Of a DNA stretch of 64,000 nt, positions 25,317-32,931 are shown one piece after another. The stretch is from Shimia sp022448905 (GTDB taxonomy: Bacteria > Pseudomonadota > Alphaproteobacteria > Rhodobacterales > Rhodobacteraceae), in assembly GCF_047126315.1 (NCBI RefSeq), contig NZ_CP138953.1, forward strand, positions 992,001 through 1,056,000, given 5' to 3'. The notes below the pieces were generated by a model. That model worked only from the letters and a program-made list of their open reading frames with translations. It did not search any database and was not told the origin of the DNA. Position 1 is the stretch's first letter, and the number at the start of each line of letters is the position of its first letter. Position numbers and translations under genes: made by a program.

Positions 25317-26635
25317 TGGAAGGTATGGACGAAGCGATGGCCAATATGGAAGCCATGGCGCTTTATGCGGCGGCTGGGATTGGCTTTGCAGTTCTGGTGC
25401 TGTTTTTGCTGCTGCGCGGGGCGGGGCAGAAGCGGGCAGAGCGGACCGAAGCGGTGATTGCCCAGCACATGGGGCAGATGGCGCAGCGGGTCGATCAATT
25501 GGCCACTGGGCAGGCCCATTTGGATGGTAACCTGCAGGCGCAGGCGCAGTCTCAGGGGCAGATCGCCACGCTGATGGAGCAGCGGCTGGGCGAGGTGCAG
25601 GTCAATATGCACGAAAACCTCGCCAAGGTGCAGCGCAGCACCGGTGAGAACCTCGCCAGCATGCAGCAGAAGATGACAGACACATTGGCGACGCAGCAGC
25701 TTCAGATGCAGGAAAACCTCGCCAATATGCAGATGCGCACCGGGCATGCATTGAATGAGATGCAGGAGAAGTTAAACGCGTCTTTGAGCGGCAACGCCAA
25801 GCAGACGGCCACCTCATTGACGCAGTTGCAGGAACGTCTGCAGACCATCGACAAGGCGCAGGAAAACATCACGCGGTTGAGTGGTGATGTGCTGAGCCTA
25901 CAGGATATCTTGAGCAACAAGCAAACCCGCGGGGCTTTTGGGGAAATTCAGCTCCATGATATTGTGTCCAAAGCGCTGCCGTCTGACAGCTATGCGCTGC
26001 AACACACGCTGTCTAACGGCAAACGCGCCGACTGTCTGATCCACCTGCCCAACCCGCCGGGCCCAATTGTGATCGACAGCAAGTTCCCGCTGGAGGCTTA
26101 TGAGATGCTGCGCACTGCCGAAACTCAGGCGCAGCTGAATGAGGCGGCGCGCATGCTGCGCACCTCGGTGAAGAAACACATTAAGGACATCTCAGAGAAA
26201 TACATCATCGAAGGCGAGACTGCCGATGGCGCGCTGATGTTCTTGCCCTCCGAAGCGGTCTACGCCGAGCTGCACGCGAACTTCCCGGAGCTGGTGCGGG
26301 AGGGCTTTGCGGCGCGGGTGTGGATTGTCTCGCCGACCACCTGCATGGCGACTCTCAACACTATGCGCGCGATCCTGAAAGACGCGCGGATGCGGGAGCA
26401 GGCCGGGGCGATCCGTAAGGAGCTTGGTATGCTTTACTCTGACGTTGAAAGGCTGGGCACGCGGGTGGAAAATCTGGATCGTCACTTTGGCCAGGCAGCC
26501 AAAGACATCAGTGAGATCAAGATCAGCGCGGACAAAGCGGGGCGCCGGGCGCGGCGGCTCGACAACTTCGATTTCGAAGAACTTGCGCAGACCGATGATG
26601 ACAAAGTTGTGCCGCTGACCAAGCCAGACAGCTAA
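25316..26635 (+). CDS. rmuC: DNA recombination protein RmuC
   Basis: 439 residues. One N-terminal membrane anchor (ALYAAAGIGFAVLVLFLLLR), a coiled coil of ~150 residues with repeating QMQENLANMQ-like units, then the RmuC nuclease-like core: LSNKQTRGAFGEIQL, SNGKRADCLIHLP, IVIDSKFPLEAYEML and GALMFLPSEAVYAEL. RmuC limits inversions and supports chromosome integrity in E. coli; the exact biochemical action is not settled. Its ATG overlaps the mutL stop codon, so the two DNA-maintenance genes are cotranslated. Confidence 0.9.
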   Translation: MEGMDEAMANMEAMALYAAAGIGFAVLVLFLLLRGAGQKRAERTEAVIAQHMGQMAQRVDQLATGQAHLDGNLQAQAQSQGQIATLMEQRLGEVQVNMHENLAKVQRSTGENLASMQQKMTDTLATQQLQMQENLANMQMRTGHALNEMQEKLNASLSGNAKQTATSLTQLQERLQTIDKAQENITRLSGDVLSLQDILSNKQTRGAFGEIQLHDIVSKALPSDSYALQHTLSNGKRADCLIHLPNPPGPIVIDSKFPLEAYEMLRTAETQAQLNEAARMLRTSVKKHIKDISEKYIIEGETADGALMFLPSEAVYAELHANFPELVREGFAARVWIVSPTTCMATLNTMRAILKDARMREQAGAIRKELGMLYSDVERLGTRVENLDRHFGQAAKDISEIKISADKAGRRARRLDNFDFEELAQTDDDKVVPLTKPDS

Positions 26636-26650
26636 GCCTCTTCTCATTCG

Positions 26651-26685
26651 TCAAATATCCCGGGGTCCGGGGCAGCGCCCCGGTG
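26651..26685 (+). repeat. REP-like element, copy A (short form)
   Basis: Begins CAAATATCCCGGGG and ends with the hairpin GGGGC-AGC-GCCCC; the middle hairpin present in the other copies is missing. Lies just after rmuC. Confidence 0.65.
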
Positions 26686-26767
26686 GTCAGAAACAGTTTG
26701 CGCCATGTCAAAGACGTGGGGCATGCTGGGGGTGACACTGGGCCAAACCAAATTGGAGGCGCGAAAA

Positions 26768-27094
26768 ATGCTTGAGATTTCTGCATGGAAGGTGGCGCAG
26801 GTTGTGCTGATGTCCCGGGAACTGGACCGGGCCGAGGGAGAGCTGCGTGCGTTTATTGATCGGCTGAATGAAGACGAACAGGCCAGCCTGGTGGCGGTGA
26901 TGTGGATCGGACGCGACAGCTTTATGGCCGATGATCTGGAAGAGGCGATCATGACCGCCAAAACCGAGAACACCGTGCCAACCGCTGACTACCTGTTGGG
27001 TTCGCCGCATCTGTCAGATCATCTGGAAAACGGCATGGAAGCGCTGGGCATTTCTCTGTCTGATGAAGAGGACGATCTGGTCCGCCGGGGCTGA
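26768..27094 (+). CDS. DUF3775-like protein
   Basis: 108 residues, starting MLEISAWKVAQVVLMSRELD. The pattern (helical start, AFIDRLNEDEQASLVAVMWIGRD, then a region with TADYLLGSPHLSDHLENGMEALG) fits the DUF3775 family of small alphaproteobacterial proteins of unknown function. The ATG at 26768 has GGAGG about 9 bp upstream; an ATG at 26705 would add residues with no family similarity. Soluble and acidic. A stem-loop follows downstream. Confidence 0.75.
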   Translation: MLEISAWKVAQVVLMSRELDRAEGELRAFIDRLNEDEQASLVAVMWIGRDSFMADDLEEAIMTAKTENTVPTADYLLGSPHLSDHLENGMEALGISLSDEEDDLVRRG

Positions 27095-27156
27095 TTTATC
27101 GGCACAAATTGGCTGGTTGGCCCACAGGTTTTGCGATTTTACGCCAACAGATTTGG

Positions 27157-27187
27157 GATCCGCGCCATGCTTTGGCGCGGGTCTTTA
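27157..27187 (+). terminator. Probable terminator after the DUF3775-like gene
   Basis: GATCCGCGCC (27157-27166) pairs with GGCGCGGGTC (27174-27183) with one G-U pair, followed by a short T-run. The rest of 27095-27400 holds no gene that I can support. Confidence 0.5.
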
Positions 27188-27400
27188 CGTTTGGAAAGTG
27201 CCTTCTTATGTGCGCCTCGAGAGGGAGGGCTGACGCGCCTGCGCGCCGCCCGATCCACTACATGATCCACTGACGCTGCGCCTGTTTTTAAGAAACATCC
27301 GCACCCTGCATTTTGCGGGCGGTGCCCTTTTGTCTTGTGTCTGAACCTTGCAACCCATGGGGCGGCGTTGGGAGGTCTGTCGTGCAGAAGGAGGTCGCCC

Positions 27401-28444
27401 ATGTCCAGTTTCTGGGGTCGTTTTGACGACAATCACCGCAAAGACAAAGAGATCGAGCCTACCGATGATCCGGCCAAGGAGATCACCTTTGTGCCCAAAG
27501 GTGAGGATGGCGATCTGGTGCTGGAGAACGATGGCAAGAAAGTCGATCCGGACACGGCGGTGGAGATCGACGGCGAGGAATATGATTTTCGTTTTGAGAT
27601 GACCGGTACAGTGCCCAAAGACGACGACATTCCCGAGCAGTTCTGGGGACAGGAGATGGCGGTGATCACCATCATGGATTACCCCGAGCCCGGCGAGTCC
27701 ACCCGCGTGTTCTTCTTCCCGGAGATGGATGTCGACGAAGACGACATGAACGAGTTTGACGATGACGATTTTGATCTGAAAAAACCGGATCGCACGCCGG
27801 AGGATATTCCGGTGTGTTTCCTGCCGGGCACCATGATTGCCACCCCAGACAGCCTGCGCGCAGTGGAAAGCTTGCAACCGGGTGATTTTGTCTGTGTTGC
27901 AAAAGGCAAACCGGCCAAGGTGTTTTGGGTGGCAAAAAGCCATTTTTCCTATGCGGAGATGTTGCAGAACGCAGGTCTGCGCCCGGTGTGCATTGATGCG
28001 GGTAGCCTTGCGCCGGGGATGCCTGCGCAGGATTTGTGGGTCTCGCAACAGCACCGCATTGCGCTGCGGGGCTGGCAGGTGGAGATGCTGTCCGCATCTG
28101 AGGCGGCTTTTGCGCATGCCAAACATCTTGCGCCGCAGCCGGGCATTCCGGGGCGCGAGTGGCGCGACGGGGTGGACTATGTGCACTTGATGTTTGATCG
28201 CCATCACATTGTGGAGGCCAATGGGGCCGAAGCGGAGAGTCTGTTTCTGGGCGATCAGGCGTTGGACAGCTTGGATGTGGAAGCGCGGGCCGAGTTGGAT
28301 CAGCTTTTGGAGGCGAAGCCGTGGTTGAAGCCACGTTTTGCCCAGACCGCTTTGCCAACGATGAAGGCGCATGAGGCGCAGACATGGCGCAAGATGGCAG
28401 AAGGGCGTCCGGTGTTTCGCGATTTGGTGCGCGTGGCGGCCTGA
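27401..28444 (+). CDS. Hint-domain (hedgehog/intein-like) protein
   Basis: 347 residues with AAGGAGG just before the ATG. The N-terminal ~130 residues are very acidic (DEDDMNEFDDDDFDLKKPD near the end) and unlike known domains. From about residue 142 the Hint fold starts with CFLPGTMIATPDSLRAVESL, the Cys of self-splicing/cleaving domains, then QPGDFV, and VSQQHRIAL with the block-B-type His. Roseobacters often carry such Hint_2 proteins, many linked to RTX secretion, but no RTX repeats are present here. Whether it cleaves itself is unknown. No signal peptide is seen. Confidence 0.82.
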   Translation: MSSFWGRFDDNHRKDKEIEPTDDPAKEITFVPKGEDGDLVLENDGKKVDPDTAVEIDGEEYDFRFEMTGTVPKDDDIPEQFWGQEMAVITIMDYPEPGESTRVFFFPEMDVDEDDMNEFDDDDFDLKKPDRTPEDIPVCFLPGTMIATPDSLRAVESLQPGDFVCVAKGKPAKVFWVAKSHFSYAEMLQNAGLRPVCIDAGSLAPGMPAQDLWVSQQHRIALRGWQVEMLSASEAAFAHAKHLAPQPGIPGREWRDGVDYVHLMFDRHHIVEANGAEAESLFLGDQALDSLDVEARAELDQLLEAKPWLKPRFAQTALPTMKAHEAQTWRKMAEGRPVFRDLVRVAA

Positions 28445-28446
28445 GC

Positions 28447-29040
28447 TCAGGCCGATGGCATCAGCCAGGCGGCGAGGTAGGTTTCCAGCCGTTCGCGCGG
28501 GGCGACGGAGTTGTGCAGGCTGCAAAACATCAGCGATATCGCTTGTACCATAAAGGCTTGCACGCCTTCGGCCTGAAGTTCGGCGGAGATGTCTTTGCGG
28601 AAGGGGCGGTCCCAGAGCCATTTGGTCACCACCTCGGCGTGGCGGCCAAAGGTCATGGCAATGGGGCCAATGTCTGCGTTGGCCGCCGCGCCGGAGTGGC
28701 GCAGAATCACGTCAAAGACATAGCGCTCGCAGGTCATGAAGGTGATCAGAGGCATCATGGCGTCGGCCATCTCTGCAATGGACGTCGGCGCGTCCAGCGC
28801 GTCTATGCCATCCAGATGACGGTCGATTTCCGCGCCGATCAGTTGGTCCATCAGCGCGTCTTTGTCTTTGAAATGAGAGAAAAACGTGCCTTTGGCGACG
28901 CCTGCGCGCAAGACCACTTCCTCCACCCGCATGGCTTCATACCCGCTTTCTGAAACCACCGCTTGGGCGGCGTCTAAAAGCTTGGCGCGGGTTTTTAGGG
29001 TGCGTTGTTGAACTGCTTTGGCCATGGCCTGTTTTGACAT
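28447..29040 (-). CDS. TetR-family transcriptional regulator
   Basis: 197 residues. N-terminal helix-turn-helix: TRAKLLDAAQAVVSESGYEA, VEEVVLRAGVAKGTFFSHFK, then a helical ligand domain. Divergent from a flavodoxin-fold quinone reductase gene. Three copies of a GACCGYGGTC palindrome fill the intergenic region, one immediately upstream of this gene, so it probably represses both itself and the reductase until an inducer (possibly a quinone or electrophile) binds. Convergent with the Hint gene, with only two bases between. Confidence 0.9.
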   Translation of the reverse strand: MSKQAMAKAVQQRTLKTRAKLLDAAQAVVSESGYEAMRVEEVVLRAGVAKGTFFSHFKDKDALMDQLIGAEIDRHLDGIDALDAPTSIAEMADAMMPLITFMTCERYVFDVILRHSGAAANADIGPIAMTFGRHAEVVTKWLWDRPFRKDISAELQAEGVQAFMVQAISLMFCSLHNSVAPRERLETYLAAWLMPSA

Positions 29041-29044
29041 GAAT

Positions 29045-29112
29045 TTTGACCGTGGTCAAATTTGTAATTGACCGCGGTCATTTTTGTGTGCGATGAAATT
29101 GACCGTGGTCAA
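29045..29112. promoter_or_regulatory. Three TetR-type operators TTGACCG[T/C]GGTCAA
   Basis: Palindromes at 29045-29060 (TTTGACCGTGGTCAAA), 29069-29080 (TGACCGCGGTCA) and 29099-29112 (TTGACCGTGGTCAA); centres are 22 and 31 bp apart, about two and three helix turns. The outer copies lie at the two divergent genes. Confidence 0.8.
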
Positions 29113-29128
29113 TATTTGGAGATTCGCA

Positions 29129-29722
29129 ATGACACAGAAACGGATTTTTATCTTGAACGGACACCCGGCGGCGGAGTCGCTGACAGGGAGTTTGGCTGAC
29201 AGCTATGCCAATGCGGCGCGCAAGGCCGGGCATCAGGTGCGCATGACAAATCTGCATGATCTGCAGTTTGATCCGGATTATGGCTTTGGCGGCTATGTGA
29301 ACCAAAAACCGCTGGAGCCGGAGTTGGAGCAGGTGTTGCAGGATCTGGAATGGGCCGAGCATGTGGTGGTCGCGACCCCAATGTGGTGGGGCGGATTGCC
29401 GGCAAAGCTGAAAGGTTTGTTTGACCGTGCTCTGTTGCCTGGCCGCGCCTTTGACACGCGCAATACCACCAAGCTGGGCCTGCCGGCGCCTTTGCTGACC
29501 GACAAGACTGGGCATGTTCTGGTTCTGTCAGACACGCCGGGTTTCCTGTTCCGCCTGTTCTATCGCAACGCGCTGATCGTGCAGATTCAGAAGCAAATTC
29601 TGGAGTTTGTCGGCATCAAACCGGTGAAGGTGACGCAGTTCAACGGCACCAGCCATCCCAAGGCGGGCGCGGTTGAGAAATGGCTGGCCAAAGCGGCCCG
29701 GATTGGCGCGCAGGCGGTGTGA
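29129..29722 (+). CDS. NAD(P)H-dependent quinone oxidoreductase, flavodoxin-like fold
   Basis: 197 residues. FMN/FAD-binding reductase of the NQO/MdaB/KefF type: KRIFILNGHPAAESLTGSLADSY at the start, VATPMWWGGLPAKLKGLFDRALLPG as the central motif, then DKTGHVLVLSDTPG. It would reduce quinones or related electrophiles with two electrons. The ATG at 29129 follows GGAG by about 8 bp. Controlled very likely by the divergent TetR gene through the operators between them. Confidence 0.9.
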   Translation: MTQKRIFILNGHPAAESLTGSLADSYANAARKAGHQVRMTNLHDLQFDPDYGFGGYVNQKPLEPELEQVLQDLEWAEHVVVATPMWWGGLPAKLKGLFDRALLPGRAFDTRNTTKLGLPAPLLTDKTGHVLVLSDTPGFLFRLFYRNALIVQIQKQILEFVGIKPVKVTQFNGTSHPKAGAVEKWLAKAARIGAQAV

Positions 29723-29728
29723 GCGATG

Positions 29729-30352
29729 TCAGCTGTGGCGTGAGACTCGTGTGGTCAACACGCCCGCCGCCATCAGGCAGCCGCCGCCCGCACGATTGAG
29801 GCTGCGCATGGCGCGCGGGTGTTGAAACAGCCCGCGTAGCCCATCTGCGCAGAGCAGCCAGAACACGGTGTTGAGCGTGGCGACACCCACAAAGGTGGCG
29901 ATCAGGATCGCGAATTGCGGCAGCACCGGCTGCGACAGGGTCACAAACTGTGGCACAAAGGCGATGTAAAACGCCGGGCCTTTGGGGTTGAGCGCGCTGA
30001 TCAGGAAAGACTGCCAGAACAAGGGCCTGAGCGGTTTTTGATCTACTTCGTTTGAGCCAATGCTCTCGGCGGGTGCGCGCCAGAGGCTGATGCCGAGCCA
30101 GACCAGATACACCGCGCCAATGAGCTTCATCAGCGTAAAAAGCGTGGTGGAGGCCGAAAGCACCGCGCCTGCGCCCATAAGGGACACAGACATGCCGACA
30201 AAGGCCCCTGCAGAAATGCCGGGAATGGTGGCGAGGCCTGAGCGTTTGCCAGAGCGCACCGCGTGATTGATTGTCAGAACAATGTTGGGTCCAGGGATCA
30301 GCACAACCAGCGCGCTGGCCAATACAAAGGCAATCCAGGTTTCCAATGACAT
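29729..30352 (-). CDS. LysE/RhtB-family amino acid exporter
   Basis: 207 residues with six hydrophobic spans. The family signature is near the N-terminus (ALVVLIPGPNIVLTINHAVRSGKRSGLATIPGI, with the PGPN motif), and LNPKGPAFYIAFVPQFV sits in the middle. Inner-membrane export of an amino acid, in this position perhaps lysine, because it lies downstream of and in the same direction as the two saccharopine dehydrogenase genes (118-bp gap). Substrate not provable from sequence. Confidence 0.87.
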   Translation of the reverse strand: MSLETWIAFVLASALVVLIPGPNIVLTINHAVRSGKRSGLATIPGISAGAFVGMSVSLMGAGAVLSASTTLFTLMKLIGAVYLVWLGISLWRAPAESIGSNEVDQKPLRPLFWQSFLISALNPKGPAFYIAFVPQFVTLSQPVLPQFAILIATFVGVATLNTVFWLLCADGLRGLFQHPRAMRSLNRAGGGCLMAAGVLTTRVSRHS

Positions 30353-30470
30353 GTCGCGCTCCTCACCTTCGGGTTGTGGCGCAGACTTTCGCAGTCAGAT
30401 GGGAATGGCAAGGGGATTTGAGAGAGGGGCGCAGCCCAAGAAGTACGGGCTGCGCCGGAGTGTTAAAAGA

Positions 30471-31613
30471 TCAAGCGGTGTGATCGACGATCTGCATGTG
30501 TTGCGCCAGTGTGCCAATGTGGTCGAGCCACTCGGAGAACAGCGCTTCTTCAGACGGCGCCGCGTGCACGCCGGGGGCAATCTTGCCGTCCAGCACGGCC
30601 TCAATGGCGAGGGACACAGGGATCGACACGAGACGCGCCATGGCGGTGCCGCGTGCGTCACCCCAGGCGTCCATGGCGTAGGTTTTGTGGTAGACCTCGG
30701 CGCCGTCTTTTTCGGCTTTGAGGCCGACACAGAGGATCACGCGGTCCGGCTCGCCTTCGTCATAGGAGTTTTCGTCCCAGAACTGGTCGGACATTTCTTT
30801 GAGACGCGCGTCGCCTTCGGGGCCGGAAAGCGTTTCGATTTCGTGGAAAACGTCGGACCACGCCTCGGCCCAGCCGTTCAGGCGCAAAGTGCCGCGTACA
30901 AAGGTGTCAACCTTCCAGGCTGGGTCAAATTTGTAGTCTTCCATGAAGGGAATGCTGTCGCGGTTCGGGTAGACCTCGAAGGTTTCTGCCTCCGCCAGCG
31001 GCGCCTCATAACTGCTGATCGCGTCCCAAGGACGGTTCACGTCCAGAGGTTTGCCGTCGCGGATCGAGCGGGAGGGCGAGCGCAGGGCTTTGAGCACGCC
31101 AAGCGGGGACCAGCTGAATTTGTAGCGGAACGGGTTGGCATGTTTGGGCACGCCGCCGCAGTAGCTGATGAAGCTGAGGGTGTTGTCTGTGTCATAGGCG
31201 GCGGAGGCGCGGTAGTCGGCCACCAGAGCATGCGCCATCAGGTGGTCGATGCCCGGGTCCAGGCCCACTTCGTTCACGCAGGCGATGCCGGCCTCTTTGG
31301 CCTTGGCATCGAGTGCCTTCATTTCTGGCGCGATGTAGGAGGAGCTGACAAAGTTCGCACCTTTCTCGATGCACAATTCGGCCAGCGGCACGTGCCAGTC
31401 GCCCGGCAGCATGGAGACAACAACGTCGCCAGACTCAAGCACAGCTCCTAGCGCTGCGATGTCGAAGGCGCGGATGTCTTTGGTCAGATCGCCGACGGCC
31501 TCTTGTGCTTTTTCAACGGTTCGGTTCCAGACGGTGACCGCGCGGCCGCCTTCGATCAGGCGGCGTAGGCCGGGAATGGCCGAGAGGCCGGTGCCACACC
31601 AGTGGATTGTCAT
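30471..31613 (-). CDS. Saccharopine dehydrogenase (glutamate-forming type)
   Basis: 380 residues. NAD(P)-binding Rossmann start IHWCGTGLSAIPGLRRLIEG and the saccharopine reductase pattern SSYIAPEMKALDAKAKEAGI, then NEVGLDPGIDHLMAH. It is the partner activity of the downstream-named enzyme in the saccharopine route: saccharopine to glutamate plus aminoadipate semialdehyde, when used for lysine breakdown. The ATG at 31613 follows the GGAGAAG region; the longer in-frame start overlaps the neighbour. It is 13 bp from the lysine-forming type gene, so both are one operon. Confidence 0.87.
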   Translation of the reverse strand: MTIHWCGTGLSAIPGLRRLIEGGRAVTVWNRTVEKAQEAVGDLTKDIRAFDIAALGAVLESGDVVVSMLPGDWHVPLAELCIEKGANFVSSSYIAPEMKALDAKAKEAGIACVNEVGLDPGIDHLMAHALVADYRASAAYDTDNTLSFISYCGGVPKHANPFRYKFSWSPLGVLKALRSPSRSIRDGKPLDVNRPWDAISSYEAPLAEAETFEVYPNRDSIPFMEDYKFDPAWKVDTFVRGTLRLNGWAEAWSDVFHEIETLSGPEGDARLKEMSDQFWDENSYDEGEPDRVILCVGLKAEKDGAEVYHKTYAMDAWGDARGTAMARLVSIPVSLAIEAVLDGKIAPGVHAAPSEEALFSEWLDHIGTLAQHMQIVDHTA

Positions 31614-31626
31614 GTCTCTTCTCCCC

Positions 31627-32682
31627 TCAGAGATTTTTGGAATGGGTGATGAAGTCGGCCTCGGCGCGGGTCCAGACACCGTCGCTGAGGTCATCGAGTT
31701 TCATCAAAGTGTCGAGCAGCTGCGCGGCGTAGTCTTCCGAGCTTTCCACCGGCAGCATGGATGGCAGGTTGTCGATCGCCATGACGTCCAGCACTGGGGC
31801 CTCGGCCACGCGCAGGGCGGGGGCCTCCCATGTGGTGGCGCGGTCATAAATCGGCACCGGGTTGTAGTCGCTGTCGGGATCGCAAGCCACGTCGCCAATG
31901 GCGGTCAGTTTGCGGTCGGCCGTAAGGGCCTCTTTTGGCACAAATACGGGCGTGCCGGGGCGGGCAAAGATGCAGTTCAGGAACAGGTCATGGTGCAAGA
32001 TTTCCGGGAACGGGCCGCCAGAGGCGGTTTCCGCCATGTCCCATTTGGTGACGGTGCAGCCCATGGCTTCGAGCAGGTCGGCAGCGCCGGTGCCAACGCG
32101 CCCCAGCGCGCCAATCACGATGGCAGAGGGGCGGTCTTTGGACAGCGCGTCGAGTTCTGCGCCAAGGTCTGCCAGCAGGGCGTCTTTGCCTGCGTAGACG
32201 CCCACCGGAGCGCAGAGCTCCCCGCGTTGTTGGGCAGCCCAGGATTTTAGGGTCACGGCAGACCCGGCATAGCCCGCCCAATAGCCAAAGGCGGCAACGC
32301 GGCGGCCGGTGTCGTCCACCAGATATTCGAGATCATACAGCGTGCCGCCACCTTCTTTGAAGCGCTTGAGCAGGGCCACGCCAGAATGCTGGCCTTTGAA
32401 GGCGTGGCCAAACATGATGTGGCGGTGTGGCAGAGGCGTGCCGTCTTCGGGCAGTTCTTTGAGGCCAAAGATGATGGCGTCGCGGGGCGCGTCCGGCCAG
32501 CTGTTTTCCGCGGCGATGTCACACCCTGCGGCTTTGTAGCCGTCAATCGGAATGGCCCGCACCGAGCTTTCCTCCACGGTGACGCGGATGCCCTTGTCCA
32601 GCAGTGCTTTTGCACCTTCGGGTGTTAGCCCCACCCGCTCCTCATTTGGCCGCTGTTCGGCCCGTACCCAAAGATGAGTCAT
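31627..32682 (-). CDS. Saccharopine dehydrogenase (lysine-forming type, LYS1-like)
   Basis: 351 residues. Starts MTHLWVRAEQRPNEERVGLT like LYS1-type enzymes and alanine-dehydrogenase relatives; RHIMFGHAFKGQ, the NAD-binding VIGALGRVGTGA, and GDVACDPDSDYNPVPIYD are family patterns. It interconverts lysine + 2-oxoglutarate and saccharopine. With the next gene it supplies the two-step lysine degradation via saccharopine as separate proteins rather than the fused plant/animal enzyme. Start at 32682 has GGGGAG upstream. First gene of the operon. Confidence 0.87.
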   Translation of the reverse strand: MTHLWVRAEQRPNEERVGLTPEGAKALLDKGIRVTVEESSVRAIPIDGYKAAGCDIAAENSWPDAPRDAIIFGLKELPEDGTPLPHRHIMFGHAFKGQHSGVALLKRFKEGGGTLYDLEYLVDDTGRRVAAFGYWAGYAGSAVTLKSWAAQQRGELCAPVGVYAGKDALLADLGAELDALSKDRPSAIVIGALGRVGTGAADLLEAMGCTVTKWDMAETASGGPFPEILHHDLFLNCIFARPGTPVFVPKEALTADRKLTAIGDVACDPDSDYNPVPIYDRATTWEAPALRVAEAPVLDVMAIDNLPSMLPVESSEDYAAQLLDTLMKLDDLSDGVWTRAEADFITHSKNL

Positions 32683-32802
32683 CTTGGCTCCCCTCATATT
32701 CGCATTTCCATAGATCAGCCCCTTGCGACGATGGCAAGAGCCGCGCCGCTGCGTCTTTTGCGCGGCAGGTCCCGCCACGCTCTGCCTCCATCTTCTCCTT
32801 CT

Positions 32803-32852
32803 CCAAATATCCCGGGGGAGTCGCCGCATGCGGCGATGGGGGCAGCGCCCCC
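32803..32852 (+). repeat. REP-like element, copy B (full form)
   Basis: CAAATATCCCGGGGGAG, then hairpin TCGCCGCATGCGGCGA, then hairpin GGGGGC-AGC-GCCCCC. It lies in the 249-bp gap between the saccharopine operon and polA. Confidence 0.75.
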
Positions 32853-32931
32853 CTTGCGCAGGTTTTCGACTGGCACCGAGAGGGGCGGCATGGCACAACG
32901 GGGCCAAAGCAGAACAAAACGGGAGCGCGCC

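Noticed and set aside
25600..25760. Possible tandem repeat or CRISPR-like array in rmuC
   Set aside because: The repeated ENLA.MQ pattern is the coiled-coil part of RmuC; there are no constant repeats with unique spacers. No CRISPR array was seen anywhere.
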